From Limimaricola sp. (lineage in GTDB: Bacteria; Pseudomonadota; Alphaproteobacteria; Rhodobacterales; Rhodobacteraceae): DNA of 64,000 nt. This document shows, piece after piece, positions 1 to 8,558 of the stretch. Each line of letters begins with the position of its first letter. Within the stretch, counting starts at the first letter, position 1. Position numbers and translations under genes: made by a program. The DNA lies in contig NZ_WGLM01000007.1 in NCBI RefSeq assembly GCF_016125575.1, forward strand, positions 1-64,000, written 5' to 3'. Under the pieces are notes generated by a model. The model was not told the DNA's origin and did not search any database. It saw nothing but the letters and a program-made list of their open reading frames with translations.

Positions 1-2
1 AT

Positions 3-554
3 GCCCAGTTCGGCGATATCGACAACGACGGGCGCGCCGATCTCTTCATCGCCAAGGGCAATGTCGACCAGATGCCCTCCAACGCCATCCATGATCCCAA
101 CAACCTGCTGATGCAGCAGGCCGATGGCAGCTTCGTGGAAAAGGCCGATGTCGCGGGCGTGGCCACCATGGCGCGCTCGCGCGGGGCGGCGCTGGCCGAT
201 TTTGACGGCGACGGCCTGCTGGATCTGGTCGTCGTCAACCGCCGCGCCCCGATGGAGCTTTACCGCAACATCACGCCGGCCACCGGCCACTGGCTGGGCA
301 TCGCGCTCACCCAGCCCGGCGGCAACCGCGATGCGATCGGCGCCGTCGTCACCGTCACCGCGGGCAATCTCGTGCAGGACCAGCAGATCAGCATCGGCGG
401 CGGCCATGCCGGCGGCCAGGCGATCCCGCTGCATTTCGGCCTTGGCGGCGCCACGGCGGCCAGCATCACCGTGCGCTGGCCCGACGGCACGACCAGCCCC
501 GCGATCCCGGCCAGGCTCGACAGCGTGATGAGCATCGCGAAACCGGCGGGCTGA
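3..554 (+). CDS. C-terminal part of a VCBS/FG-GAP repeat protein with ASPIC/UnbV domain (5' truncated)
   Basis: The reading frame is open from the window edge, so the start is missing. The first residues contain the calcium-binding FG-GAP/VCBS pattern FGDIDNDGRADLF, and a second copy (ADFDGDGLLDLVVVN) follows about 55 residues later. The last 85 residues look like an ASPIC/UnbV domain (HWLGI, then IGAVVTV, then VRWPDGT). Such CRTAC1-like beta-propeller proteins are usually secreted. Their genes often sit beside di-haem cytochrome c peroxidase genes, as here, although the neighbour is convergent. The substrate or partner is unknown. The family call is fairly safe; the function is not. Confidence 0.8.
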   Translation, partial: AQFGDIDNDGRADLFIAKGNVDQMPSNAIHDPNNLLMQQADGSFVEKADVAGVATMARSRGAALADFDGDGLLDLVVVNRRAPMELYRNITPATGHWLGIALTQPGGNRDAIGAVVTVTAGNLVQDQQISIGGGHAGGQAIPLHFGLGGATAASITVRWPDGTTSPAIPARLDSVMSIAKPAG

Positions 555-570
555 CCGACCGACCTGCCGC

Positions 571-632
571 CTTTGCCTTGCAAATATCCTCGGGGGGTGA
601 ATGCCGAAGGCAGAGGGGGGCAGACAGCCCCC
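571..632 (+). repeat. Intergenic G-rich repeat, copy A
   Basis: It carries CAAATATCCTCGGGGGG followed about 20 nt later by a GGGGGG-CAGACA-GCCCCC hairpin. The same core plus hairpin occurs at four other sites in this window, always between genes. This copy lies between two convergent genes, so it may act as a shared terminator. The similarity was read by eye. Confidence 0.65.
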
Positions 633-656
633 ATGCCCGGCCAGTCTCTGGCCAGC

Positions 657-2015
657 TTAGTCCTTGCGCGCCACCGTCAGCCCGCTCGGCACCGCGTCGG
701 GCACGCCCAGCCGGCTGACGCCCGGATCGTCCAGCGCGCCCAGGAAGGCCACGATATCGGCCACCTGCGCATCGCTCAGCTTGACCGGCGTCACCTTCAC
801 CGCCGCCGCGATCGCGGCGACCTCGTCGGGATTGTCCATCGCCGTCCAGTCCTTGACCGGCAGCGCCGGCAGGATCGCCTGGCTGCGATCGTAATCGGCC
901 AGCGCGGCGACCGGGTCGGCATGGGCGCGCACGAAGGCCGCGAGGTCGCGATAGGCGCCGTCATGGCCCCAGGGCCCGGTCTCGGTGACGTTGCGCAGGC
1001 TGGGGGTGCGGAAGGCGTAGAGGTCTTCCGGCCGCCCGGTCACGCGGTAGCGCCCCTCGTCGCGCACGGTGGTTTCGAAACGCGCGCCCTTGCCGGGGCC
1101 GAATTGCGGCATGCCCATCGCGTGAAAGGCCTGATCGGACTGGAACTTGCCCGAATGGCAGGCCGAACAGCCCGCCTCGCCGTAAAACAGGCCCATCCCC
1201 CGCGTCTGCGCCGGATCAAGCGTGCCGGTCCCGCGCAGGTAGGCATCGAACGGACTGGCATCGGCCCGCCATTCATAGGCCACGAAGGCCGCGATGGCGT
1301 TGGAGATGTCGGTGAAGGCGATATCGCCCGCCCCGTGGACCTTGTCGGGATAGACCGCCTCGAACTGGCTGACATAGGCCGGGATCGCGGCGACGCGCCG
1401 CGCGATCAGGTCCCATGCGCCGCCCGGCCCGGTGAAGATGCCCTGCCGCACGACGGTGGAAATCTCGTTTTCCTGATAGTGTCCCGCCATCTCGTCGGGG
1501 CTGACCTCGGGGAACATTGCCTGGGCGGACAGGACACTGGCAAAGCCCTGCACCATATCGTCGTCAAGCGGCGTGCGCAGGCCGCTGGGCTTGGAAGGGT
1601 CCGCCTCGATCCGGCCATCGGCGAAGAGCACGGTGAATTCCTTGGCGCCGAGGTTGAACAGCGCCTGCGCGTTGCGCGGCACCCGCTGCTCGGGCATGTT
1701 CTCGGGGTCGGCCACGCGCGCGGGGCCAAGGCCCTTGCCGCCGTCGCCGATGCCCAGCGACACGCCGTCGGACGTGCCGAAGGCGGGGTTGTGGCAGGTC
1801 GCGCAGGAGACCTCGCGGTTGCCCGACAGGATCGGGTCGTAGAACAGAAGCTGGCCCAGCTTCGCCTCGTCCAGCCGGACCGGCGCGTAATCGGCATCGG
1901 TGATCGGCGGCGGCAGGTTGGCGGGGCGCGCGGGCGCGGGCGCATCGGCGGCCAGCGCCGCGCCTGCGGCGAGGGCCAGTGCCACCGCGCCGGCCAGTTG
2001 TCCGATCCGCTCCAT
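657..2015 (-). CDS. Di-haem cytochrome c peroxidase / MauG family protein
   Basis: A 452-residue periplasmic protein. Residues 1-23 form a signal peptide ending ALAADA. Two c-type haem motifs are visible, CATCH (residues 71-75) and CSACH (283-287), the layout of bacterial di-haem peroxidases (CcpA/MauG). A distal WGHDGAYRDLAAFV segment fits the family C-terminus. Its expected role is reduction of hydrogen peroxide with electrons from cytochrome c, or oxidation of a protein partner if it is MauG-like; the sequence alone does not decide. The ATG at 2015 is chosen because it begins the signal peptide. It is convergent with the VCBS gene and divergent from imuA. Confidence 0.85.
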   Translation of the reverse strand: MERIGQLAGAVALALAAGAALAADAPAPARPANLPPPITDADYAPVRLDEAKLGQLLFYDPILSGNREVSCATCHNPAFGTSDGVSLGIGDGGKGLGPARVADPENMPEQRVPRNAQALFNLGAKEFTVLFADGRIEADPSKPSGLRTPLDDDMVQGFASVLSAQAMFPEVSPDEMAGHYQENEISTVVRQGIFTGPGGAWDLIARRVAAIPAYVSQFEAVYPDKVHGAGDIAFTDISNAIAAFVAYEWRADASPFDAYLRGTGTLDPAQTRGMGLFYGEAGCSACHSGKFQSDQAFHAMGMPQFGPGKGARFETTVRDEGRYRVTGRPEDLYAFRTPSLRNVTETGPWGHDGAYRDLAAFVRAHADPVAALADYDRSQAILPALPVKDWTAMDNPDEVAAIAAAVKVTPVKLSDAQVADIVAFLGALDDPGVSRLGVPDAVPSGLTVARKD

Positions 2016-2113
2016 CCCGATGCCCTCCACGACGTTCGGGGCAAAGCATGACACCGCCCCAGCGGCACCGCAACAGCCCTGAAGGGATTTGACGCGGGCC
2101 GGGGTGCGGGCTA

Positions 2114-2128
2114 GAACAAAAGAAGAAC
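2114..2128 (+). promoter_or_regulatory. LexA (SOS) box upstream of imuA
   Basis: GAAC-AAAAGAA-GAAC is an exact match to the alphaproteobacterial LexA operator, a direct repeat written GTTC-N7-GTTC on the other strand. It ends 25 nt before the imuA start codon. It predicts DNA-damage induction of the imuA-imuB-dnaE2 cassette. Confidence 0.85.
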
Positions 2129-2153
2129 ATAAACCAGATCGAGACTCGCCCCC

Positions 2154-2915
2154 GTGCCGCCTTCCGCCGCCCTTCCCCCCGCGCTTCGCGCCAGCCTGCA
2201 GGCCCGTCCCGGCCCGGCCGCCGTGACGGAAGAGGCCGCGACGCTGGCCCCGACGCTGGCCGAAGTCTTTGCCGTCACCGCCGCCGATGCCGCCGTGACC
2301 GGTTTCGTGCTGGCGCGGCTGACAGCACAGGCGGCGCAAGAGGCACGGGGCGGGGCAAGCGGCGGCCACCCCGAGCCCCGGCCCGAGACCCGGCCCGAGG
2401 CCCGCCCGATCCTGTGGGTGCAGGACCGCCTGTCGCGGCGCGAGGCGGGGGTGCCCTGCCTTGCCGGCCTTGGCACCACGCGGCTGTTGCTGGTCGAGGC
2501 GCGCCAGCCGCGTGCGGCGCTCTGGGCGATGGAAGAGGGGTTGGGGTGCGGCGCGCTGGCCGGCGTGGTGGGCGAGATCTGGGGCGACCCGGCCGTGCTC
2601 GACTTCACCGCGACCAAGCGGCTGGCGCTGCGCGCCGAGGCGCAGGGCGTGCCGGCCTGGCTGATCCGCCGTGCCGCCACGCCCGCCCTGAGTGCTGCGC
2701 GCGAGCGCTGGCGGGTGGCCGCACTGCCCGCCGAAGCTGATCCCGATGACCTGCGTGCGCCGGGGGCGCCGCTGTGGCGGGCAGAGCTGTTTCGTGCCCG
2801 CTGGCGCCGCCCCGGCGCATGGGTTGCCCGGCCGGTATCCGGCGGGCTGGTGATGGAACACGGCACCGACGCGGGCGCGGCGCAGACCGCCGCCCCGCAG
2901 GCCGCGCGCGCCTGA
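2154..2915 (+). CDS. imuA: ImuA, SOS mutasome accessory protein (RecA/SulA-like)
   Basis: A 253-residue protein with the ImuA core: ILWVQDRL, then the CLAGLG / LLLVEA / ALWAMEEGL segments, then a GALAGVVGEI strand and an arginine-rich C-terminal half. ImuA acts with the pseudo-polymerase ImuB and the polymerase DnaE2 in damage-induced translesion synthesis. The start is GTG at 2154. A LexA box lies just upstream and imuB and dnaE2 follow on the same strand, the canonical cassette order. Residues 60-85 are a low-complexity Pro/Arg/Glu stretch, probably a linker. Confidence 0.88.
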   Translation: MPPSAALPPALRASLQARPGPAAVTEEAATLAPTLAEVFAVTAADAAVTGFVLARLTAQAAQEARGGASGGHPEPRPETRPEARPILWVQDRLSRREAGVPCLAGLGTTRLLLVEARQPRAALWAMEEGLGCGALAGVVGEIWGDPAVLDFTATKRLALRAEAQGVPAWLIRRAATPALSAARERWRVAALPAEADPDDLRAPGAPLWRAELFRARWRRPGAWVARPVSGGLVMEHGTDAGAAQTAAPQAARA

Positions 2916-2979
2916 GGCCCGCGATGCCGCGCCGCGCGCCCCTATGCTGGCCCAAGCCCTGGTCCGGAGGCCGCCCGCG

Positions 2980-4851
2980 ATGAGCGCCGAGGACAAGCTG
3001 CCGGTCCTCGCCTTTGCTCGGCCCGCCCGGCCCGCCGCATCTGCCACACCACCCCCCGCAGCCGCCCCGCAGCGGCAGCGCCGCGCAGCCCTGCCCGCAG
3101 ACCTCGCCCGCGCCATCGCCGCGCTGCAGGGTGCGCTCGAGGCCGAGCTTTGCCGCCCGCGCGCGCAACCCGACCTGCCCGCGCGCGCCAGCAGCGATGA
3201 GGCGGAGGAAGACAGCTTTTCCCCCGTGGGCGAACCCCGCGCCCGGCCCGGCATGCCACGGCCGCATGCCATCACCCGGCGCGGCGAGGACGAGGACAAG
3301 GATCCGCTGGCCCGCCGTCTCACCGCTATCCACCTGCCGCGCTTTGCCATCGAACGCTGGCTGCGGCTGGCCGAGCGGCAGGGCGAGGCGGTCAGCGACG
3401 AGGCACCGCTGGCGCTGGCCGTCGAGGGGCCGCACGGCCCGGTGATCCACGACATGACCCGCGCCGCGGCGCAGGCGGGCGTGGTCCATGGCGCGCGCGT
3501 GGTGGACATGCGCGCACTTTGTCCCGGCCTGCGGGTGGAGTTCGCCGATCCCGGCGCCGAGCGCGCGGCGCTGGCGCGGCTGATGCTCTGGGCCCGGCGC
3601 TGGTGCCCGTGGAGCGCGGTCGACGGCATGGCAGGCGGTGCGGCCGGGCTGATGCTCGACACCACCGGGTCCGACCACCTGTGGGGCGGCGAGGCGGGGA
3701 TGCTGCGCGAGATCGAGGCGCGGCTGGCCACGCTGGGCCTCGGCGCGCGGCTGGCCTGTGCGCCCACGCAGGGCGCGGCATGGGCGCTGGCGCGGCTGTC
3801 GGGCCCGCGCGCGGTCTGCGGCGCGGCGGAACTGCCCGCGCAGGTGGCGCCGCTGCCGGTCAGGGCGCTGCGGCTGGGCCCCGACACGGTGCTGCTGCTG
3901 CAGCGGCTGGGGCTGAAGACGGTGGGCGATCTGGCCGCGGTGCCGCGCATCTCGCTGGCGCGGCGGTTCTCGCGCGCGGCCCCGGCAGAAAACCCGCTGA
4001 TGCGGCTCGACCAGATGATGGGGCGGCTGGCCGAACCGCTGGCCTCGCCCGACGACCCGCCACGCTTTGCCGTCGAGGCGCGGCTGGCCGAGCCGGTGCA
4101 GGATCCGGGTGCATGGCTGCCGGGCCTGTGCGAGGAATTATGCGCGGCGCTGGCCGCGGCGGGGTTCGGCGCAAGGCGGCTGACACTGACGGTCTATCGC
4201 AGCGATGGCGAGGTCTCGTCGCTGGGCGTGGCCACCGCCCGGCCCAGCCGCGACCCCGCCCACCTGCGCCGGCTTTTCGATGACCGGCTGGAGCGGATCG
4301 AGCCCGGCTTCGGCTTTGACCTGATCACGCTGGACGCGCCGGTGGCCGAGGACATGAGCGCGGTGCAGCGCCGCCTTGACGGCGGCGTCGATGCCGAGGC
4401 CGACCTTGCCCGGCTGATCGACCGGCTGAGCGCGCGGCTGGGCGCGGGCGCGGTGCGGCGCCCCGCCCCCGGCCTCAGCCACATTCCCGAACGGCGCGAG
4501 GGCTGGCAGCCCGCGTTGGCGGGCGGAACCACGCTGCCCCCCACCCCGGCCCCGCCCGGCCGCCCGCTGCGCCTGTTCAGCCCGCCCGAGGAGGTGCGCG
4601 TGGTCTATGCCGTGCCCGAGGGCCCGCCCGCCCAGTTCATCTGGCGCCGGGTGACGCACCGTGTCGCCCGCTTCGCCGGGCCCGAGCGGATCGCGCCGGA
4701 ATGGTGGGCCGACCGCCCCGGCACCCGCCTGCGCGACTACTGGCGGATCGAGGACGAGGCAGGCCGCCGCTTCTGGATCTACCGCGAGGGCGTGCTGGGC
4801 GACGGGCGCGGGGACGTGCCGCGCTGGTTCGTCCACGGGGCTTTCGCATGA
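2980..4851 (+). CDS. imuB: ImuB, Y-family DNA polymerase-like protein
   Basis: A 623-residue protein. The Y-family fold begins near residue 109 (RRLTAIHLPRFAIERWL) and continues through the thumb (LLQRLGLKTVGDLAAVPR) to a C-terminal region ending in WADRPGTRLRDYWRIEDEAG, typical of ImuB. ImuB proteins lack the catalytic acidic residues and act as the clamp-binding adaptor of the ImuA-ImuB-DnaE2 mutasome. I chose the ATG at 2980 because GGAG lies nine bases ahead; an in-frame ATG at 2944 has no such site. The roughly 105 residues before the polymerase fold are Ala/Pro/Arg-rich and longer than usual for the family. Confidence 0.88.
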   Translation: MSAEDKLPVLAFARPARPAASATPPPAAAPQRQRRAALPADLARAIAALQGALEAELCRPRAQPDLPARASSDEAEEDSFSPVGEPRARPGMPRPHAITRRGEDEDKDPLARRLTAIHLPRFAIERWLRLAERQGEAVSDEAPLALAVEGPHGPVIHDMTRAAAQAGVVHGARVVDMRALCPGLRVEFADPGAERAALARLMLWARRWCPWSAVDGMAGGAAGLMLDTTGSDHLWGGEAGMLREIEARLATLGLGARLACAPTQGAAWALARLSGPRAVCGAAELPAQVAPLPVRALRLGPDTVLLLQRLGLKTVGDLAAVPRISLARRFSRAAPAENPLMRLDQMMGRLAEPLASPDDPPRFAVEARLAEPVQDPGAWLPGLCEELCAALAAAGFGARRLTLTVYRSDGEVSSLGVATARPSRDPAHLRRLFDDRLERIEPGFGFDLITLDAPVAEDMSAVQRRLDGGVDAEADLARLIDRLSARLGAGAVRRPAPGLSHIPERREGWQPALAGGTTLPPTPAPPGRPLRLFSPPEEVRVVYAVPEGPPAQFIWRRVTHRVARFAGPERIAPEWWADRPGTRLRDYWRIEDEAGRRFWIYREGVLGDGRGDVPRWFVHGAFA

Positions 4852-4870
4852 CGGCGCGCCGCGGCCAGAC

Positions 4871-4937
4871 AGGGCAGAGGGGGCGCTGCCCCCGCGCGCG
4901 TGCCGCGCGCCCCCCGGAGTATTTCCGGCCAGAAGAA
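4871..4937 (-). repeat. Intergenic G-rich repeat, copy B1 (inverted)
   Basis: On the minus strand this reads CTGGCCGGAAATACTCCGGGGGG followed by a GC hairpin. It faces copy B2. The two copies form 29-nt arms that pair almost perfectly (4909-4937 with 4957-4985; two or three mismatches) around a loop of about 19 nt. The hairpin sits between imuB and dnaE2. Confidence 0.6.
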
Positions 4938-4956
4938 GCCCGGGCCGGCACGCCCC

Positions 4957-5022
4957 TTCTTCTGGCGTCAAATACTCCGGGGGGAGGCGCCGGCACGGGG
5001 CCGGGGGGCAGCGCCCCCCTGC
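4957..5022 (+). repeat. Intergenic G-rich repeat, copy B2
   Basis: CTTCTTCTGGCGTCAAATACTCCGGGGGG leads into GCCGGCACGGGGCCGGGGGGCAGCGCCCCCC. It is the head-to-head partner of copy B1. It may attenuate or process the imuB-dnaE2 transcript. Confidence 0.6.
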
Positions 5023-5045
5023 GCCGGCCATGACGGGAGGCGACG

Positions 5046-8000
5046 ATGCCCGAGAATGACCACCAGGTGCCACGCCGAACTTTGCCGGAGGATGGCAGCT
5101 TTACCCCCAACCCGCGCGCGCCCTTCGTCGAACTGGGGCTGGCGAGCTGCTTTTCCTTCCTGCGCGGGGCGTCGGACGCGGTGGACCTTGCCCGGACGGC
5201 CTGGGCGCTGGGCCATGACGCGCTGGGCATCGCCGACCGCAACAGTTTCGCCGGCGTGGTGCGGCTGCATGTCGAGGCGAAAAAAGCGCACATCCGTCCA
5301 CTGATCGGCTGCCGGCTGGTGCTGACCTCGGGCGAGGCCTTTCTTGCCTATCCGCGGGACCGTGAAGCCTATGGGCGGCTCTGTCGCCTGCTGTCGAAGG
5401 GCAAGATGCACAACCCCGACGGGCGCTGGCAGGCCAAGGGGGTCTGCGACATCACGCTGGCCGATCTGGCCGCCCATGCCGAGGGGGTGATGCTGATCGC
5501 GCTGCCGCCCGACGATCTGCAGGGGTTCGCTCGCGCCTTGCCGGGGCTGGTCAAGCAGTTGCCGGGGCTGGGCTGGATCGCCGCGGCCTATCTCTACCGC
5601 GGCGATGACCGGGCGCGGATCAACCGGCTGGACCGGTTGGCCACACGGCACGGGCTGGCGCTGCTGGCCACCAACGACGTGCTCTATCATGCACCCGAGC
5701 GGCGGCCGCTGCAGGATGTGATGACCTGCATCCGCGAGCATTGCACGCTGGCCACCGCCGGCGCGCGGCTGGAGCCCAATGCCGAGCGGCACCTCAAATC
5801 GCCCGCCGAGATGGTGCGCCTCTTCTCCGAATGGCCGCACGCGATCCGCGCCACCCGCGCTGTGGCCGACCAGTGCCGTTTCGACCTTGAGGAATTGCGT
5901 TATGAATACCCGCGCGAGGTGGTGCCGGGCGGCCGCAGCCCGCAGGATTACCTGGAAGAGTTGACATGGGCCGGCGCCGCCCGGCGGTACCCCGAGGGGG
6001 TCCCCCCCGCCACGCATGCAGTATTGAAAAAAGAACTCGCGATGATCGAAAAGCTCGACATTGCGCGGTATTTCTTGACGATTCACGACATCATCCGGTT
6101 TGCCCGCCACGAGGTCAGCCCACCGATCCTGTGCCAGGGCCGTGGCTCGGCGGCCAATTCGGCGGTCTGCTACGTGCTGGGCATCACCGCGGTCGATCCC
6201 GCCCAGCACCAGCTGCTGTTCGAGCGTTTCATCTCGGAAGAACGCAAGGAGCCGCCCGATATCGACATCGACTTCGAGCATGAGCGGCGCGAGGAGGTAA
6301 TCCAGCATATCTACGCGAAATACGGCCGCGACCGGGCGGGTCTTTGCGCCACGGTGATCCATTACCGCCCCCGCTCGGCGATCCGCGAGGTGGGCAAGGC
6401 GATGGGCCTCGGCGAGGACGTGACGGCAGCGCTGGCGAAAACCATCTGGGGCTCTTGGGGGCGCGAGGTCGGGGCCGACCACGTGGCCGAGGCGGGACTG
6501 GACCTGACCGACCCGCTCTTGCGCCGCACCATCCTGATCGCGCAGCAGATGATCGGCATGCCGCGTCACCTTGGCCAGCACGTGGGCGGCTTCATCCTGA
6601 CCGAACGGCCGCTGACCGAGACGGTGCCGATCGGCAATGGCGCCATGGCCGACCGCAGTTTCATCGAATGGGACAAGGACGACATCGACGCGCTGGGCAT
6701 CCTGAAGGTCGACATTCTCGCGCTGGGGATGCTGACCTGCATCCGCAAGTGTTTCGACCTGATCGAGGCGCATTACGGGCGCCGCTACGACCTTGCCACG
6801 ACACCCAAGGAAGATCCGCGCGTCTATGACATGCTGTGCAAGGGCGACAGTATCGGCGTCTTTCAGGTGGAAAGCCGGGCGCAGATGAACATGCTGCCGC
6901 GGCTGCGCCCGCGCCAGTTTTATGACCTGGTGATCGAGGTCGCCATCGTGCGGCCGGGGCCAATCCAAGGCGACATGGTGCATCCCTACCTGCGCCGCCG
7001 CGCGGGCGAGGAGGCGGTGGACTACCCCAGCCCCGCCCCGCCGCACGACCCGGCCGAGCTCAAGACCATCCTCGGCCGCACGCTGGGCGTGCCAATCTTC
7101 CAGGAACAGGCGATGAAGATCGCCATCGACGCCGCACAGTTCTCGCCCGCCGAAGCCAACGAGTTGCGCAAGGCGATGGCGACGTTCCGCTCGACCGGCA
7201 CCATCGGCAAGCTGGAGGAGAAGATGGTCGGCCGGATGGTGGCGCGCGGCTATGACCCGGATTTTGCCAAGCGCTGCTTTGACCAGATCAAGGGCTTTGG
7301 CGAATACGGATTCCCCGAAAGCCACGCGGCAAGCTTTGCCTTGCTGGTCTATGTCTCAAGCTGGCTGAAATGCCACTACCCGGCCGCCTTTGCCGCAGCG
7401 CTGCTGAATTCCCAGCCGATGGGGTTTTACGCGCCGGCGCAGATCGTGCGCGACGCGCGCGACCATGGCGTGACGGTGCATGGTCCCGACGTGAATTTCT
7501 CCGACTGGGACAACACGCTGGAACCACAGGCCGAAGGCGGCTTTGCCCTGCGCCTTGGCCTGCGGCAGGCGGGCGGGCTGCGGGCAGATCACGCGGCGCG
7601 GATCATGGCGGCGCGCGAGGCACCCTTCCGCGACATGGACGACCTCAAGGCGCGTACGCACCTCACGGCGCCCACCCTGCGCCGGCTGGCCGAGGCTGAT
7701 GCGCTGCGCTCGATGTTTCTCGACCGCAGGCAGGCATTGTGGGAGGCCAAGGCCCTGCGTGACGCGCCCGACCTGCCGCTTTTCACCACCACCCGCGACG
7801 AGGGGGCCGAGGTGCCGGTGGCCCTGCCCGCGATGCCGCGCGCCGAGCAGGTGGTGGCCGATTACCAGACGCTGCGCCTCAGCCTGAAGGCCCACCCGAT
7901 GGCCTTCCTGCGCAAGAGCCTTGCCGCGCAGGGCTACATCCCCACCGCCGCGCTCAGACAGGCGCGCCCGTTCCAGAAGGTGCGGCTGGCGGGCCTCGTG

Positions 8001-8375
8001 CTGGTGCGCCAGCGCCCCGGCAGCGCCAAGGGCGTCTGCTTCATCACGCTGGAGGACGAAACGGGCGTCGCCAACCTCGTGGTCTGGCCCAAGGTGATGG
8101 AGGCGTTCCGCAAGGCCGTGATGCAGTCGCGCCTGCTGGTGGTCGAGGGCTATGTCCAGCGCGATGTCGAGATCATCCATGTCGTGGCGACCCGTCTGAA
8201 GGACCGCTCTGACGCGCTGGTGCGGCTGGCGCCAGAGGGGCTGGCCCCGCCGATTGCGCGTGCCGACGAGGTGGCCCGCCCGCTGGCCTCGCCGCTGGCC
8301 GACCCGATGTCCACCGCCCATGCCCGCCACCCGCGCGATGTCCGCGTCATCCCGAAATCCCGCGACTTTCACTAG
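5046..8375 (+). CDS. dnaE2: DnaE2, error-prone DNA polymerase III alpha subunit
   Basis: A 1109-residue C-family polymerase. The N-terminal PHP domain starts at about residue 26 (FVELGLASCFSFLRGASDA). The palm follows, with CQGRGSAANSAVCYVLGI and the PPDIDIDFEHERREEVI catalytic aspartate motif. The helix-hairpin-helix region and a C-terminal OB fold (RLAGLVLVRQRPGSAKGVCFITLEDETG) complete it. Length and order match DnaE2 rather than replicative DnaE1, and the gene sits behind imuA and imuB. It performs SOS-induced translesion synthesis. The ATG at 5046 follows GGGAGG. It is separated from imuB by about 190 bp holding the inverted repeat pair, so it may need read-through or its own promoter. 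Confidence 0.93.
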   Translation: MPENDHQVPRRTLPEDGSFTPNPRAPFVELGLASCFSFLRGASDAVDLARTAWALGHDALGIADRNSFAGVVRLHVEAKKAHIRPLIGCRLVLTSGEAFLAYPRDREAYGRLCRLLSKGKMHNPDGRWQAKGVCDITLADLAAHAEGVMLIALPPDDLQGFARALPGLVKQLPGLGWIAAAYLYRGDDRARINRLDRLATRHGLALLATNDVLYHAPERRPLQDVMTCIREHCTLATAGARLEPNAERHLKSPAEMVRLFSEWPHAIRATRAVADQCRFDLEELRYEYPREVVPGGRSPQDYLEELTWAGAARRYPEGVPPATHAVLKKELAMIEKLDIARYFLTIHDIIRFARHEVSPPILCQGRGSAANSAVCYVLGITAVDPAQHQLLFERFISEERKEPPDIDIDFEHERREEVIQHIYAKYGRDRAGLCATVIHYRPRSAIREVGKAMGLGEDVTAALAKTIWGSWGREVGADHVAEAGLDLTDPLLRRTILIAQQMIGMPRHLGQHVGGFILTERPLTETVPIGNGAMADRSFIEWDKDDIDALGILKVDILALGMLTCIRKCFDLIEAHYGRRYDLATTPKEDPRVYDMLCKGDSIGVFQVESRAQMNMLPRLRPRQFYDLVIEVAIVRPGPIQGDMVHPYLRRRAGEEAVDYPSPAPPHDPAELKTILGRTLGVPIFQEQAMKIAIDAAQFSPAEANELRKAMATFRSTGTIGKLEEKMVGRMVARGYDPDFAKRCFDQIKGFGEYGFPESHAASFALLVYVSSWLKCHYPAAFAAALLNSQPMGFYAPAQIVRDARDHGVTVHGPDVNFSDWDNTLEPQAEGGFALRLGLRQAGGLRADHAARIMAAREAPFRDMDDLKARTHLTAPTLRRLAEADALRSMFLDRRQALWEAKALRDAPDLPLFTTTRDEGAEVPVALPAMPRAEQVVADYQTLRLSLKAHPMAFLRKSLAAQGYIPTAALRQARPFQKVRLAGLVLVRQRPGSAKGVCFITLEDETGVANLVVWPKVMEAFRKAVMQSRLLVVEGYVQRDVEIIHVVATRLKDRSDALVRLAPEGLAPPIARADEVARPLASPLADPMSTAHARHPRDVRVIPKSRDFH

Positions 8376-8406
8376 GCCCCCGGGCATCGGCCCTTGCCGC
8401 CAACCT

Positions 8407-8467
8407 CTTCATCTTGGCCCAAATACCTCGGGGGAGGCCCGGCACGGGCCGGGGGCGGAGCCCCTGC
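8407..8467 (+). repeat. Intergenic G-rich repeat, copy C
   Basis: CTTCATCTTGGCCCAAATACCTCGGGGG is followed by the GGCCCGGCACGGGCC hairpin and GGGGCGGAGCCCC. It lies 31 bases after the dnaE2 stop, a position that fits a transcription end. Confidence 0.65.
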
Positions 8468-8558
8468 AGCGCCTGAAAAACAGGCAAACGCCCCAAATCG
8501 CGCGCAGCACGACAATCTTCCGATTGTGCTGGCGACACCGGGCCATATGATCGGGGGC

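Noticed and set aside
2016-3950. Minus-strand frame extending the cytochrome c peroxidase upstream across imuA and imuB
   Set aside because: The signal peptide starts at 2015, and the extension runs antisense to conserved imuA and imuB.
4968-7325. A 785-codon open frame on the minus strand opposite dnaE2
   Set aside because: It has no recognisable family and mirrors the GC-rich third codon positions of dnaE2, which encodes a full conserved polymerase.
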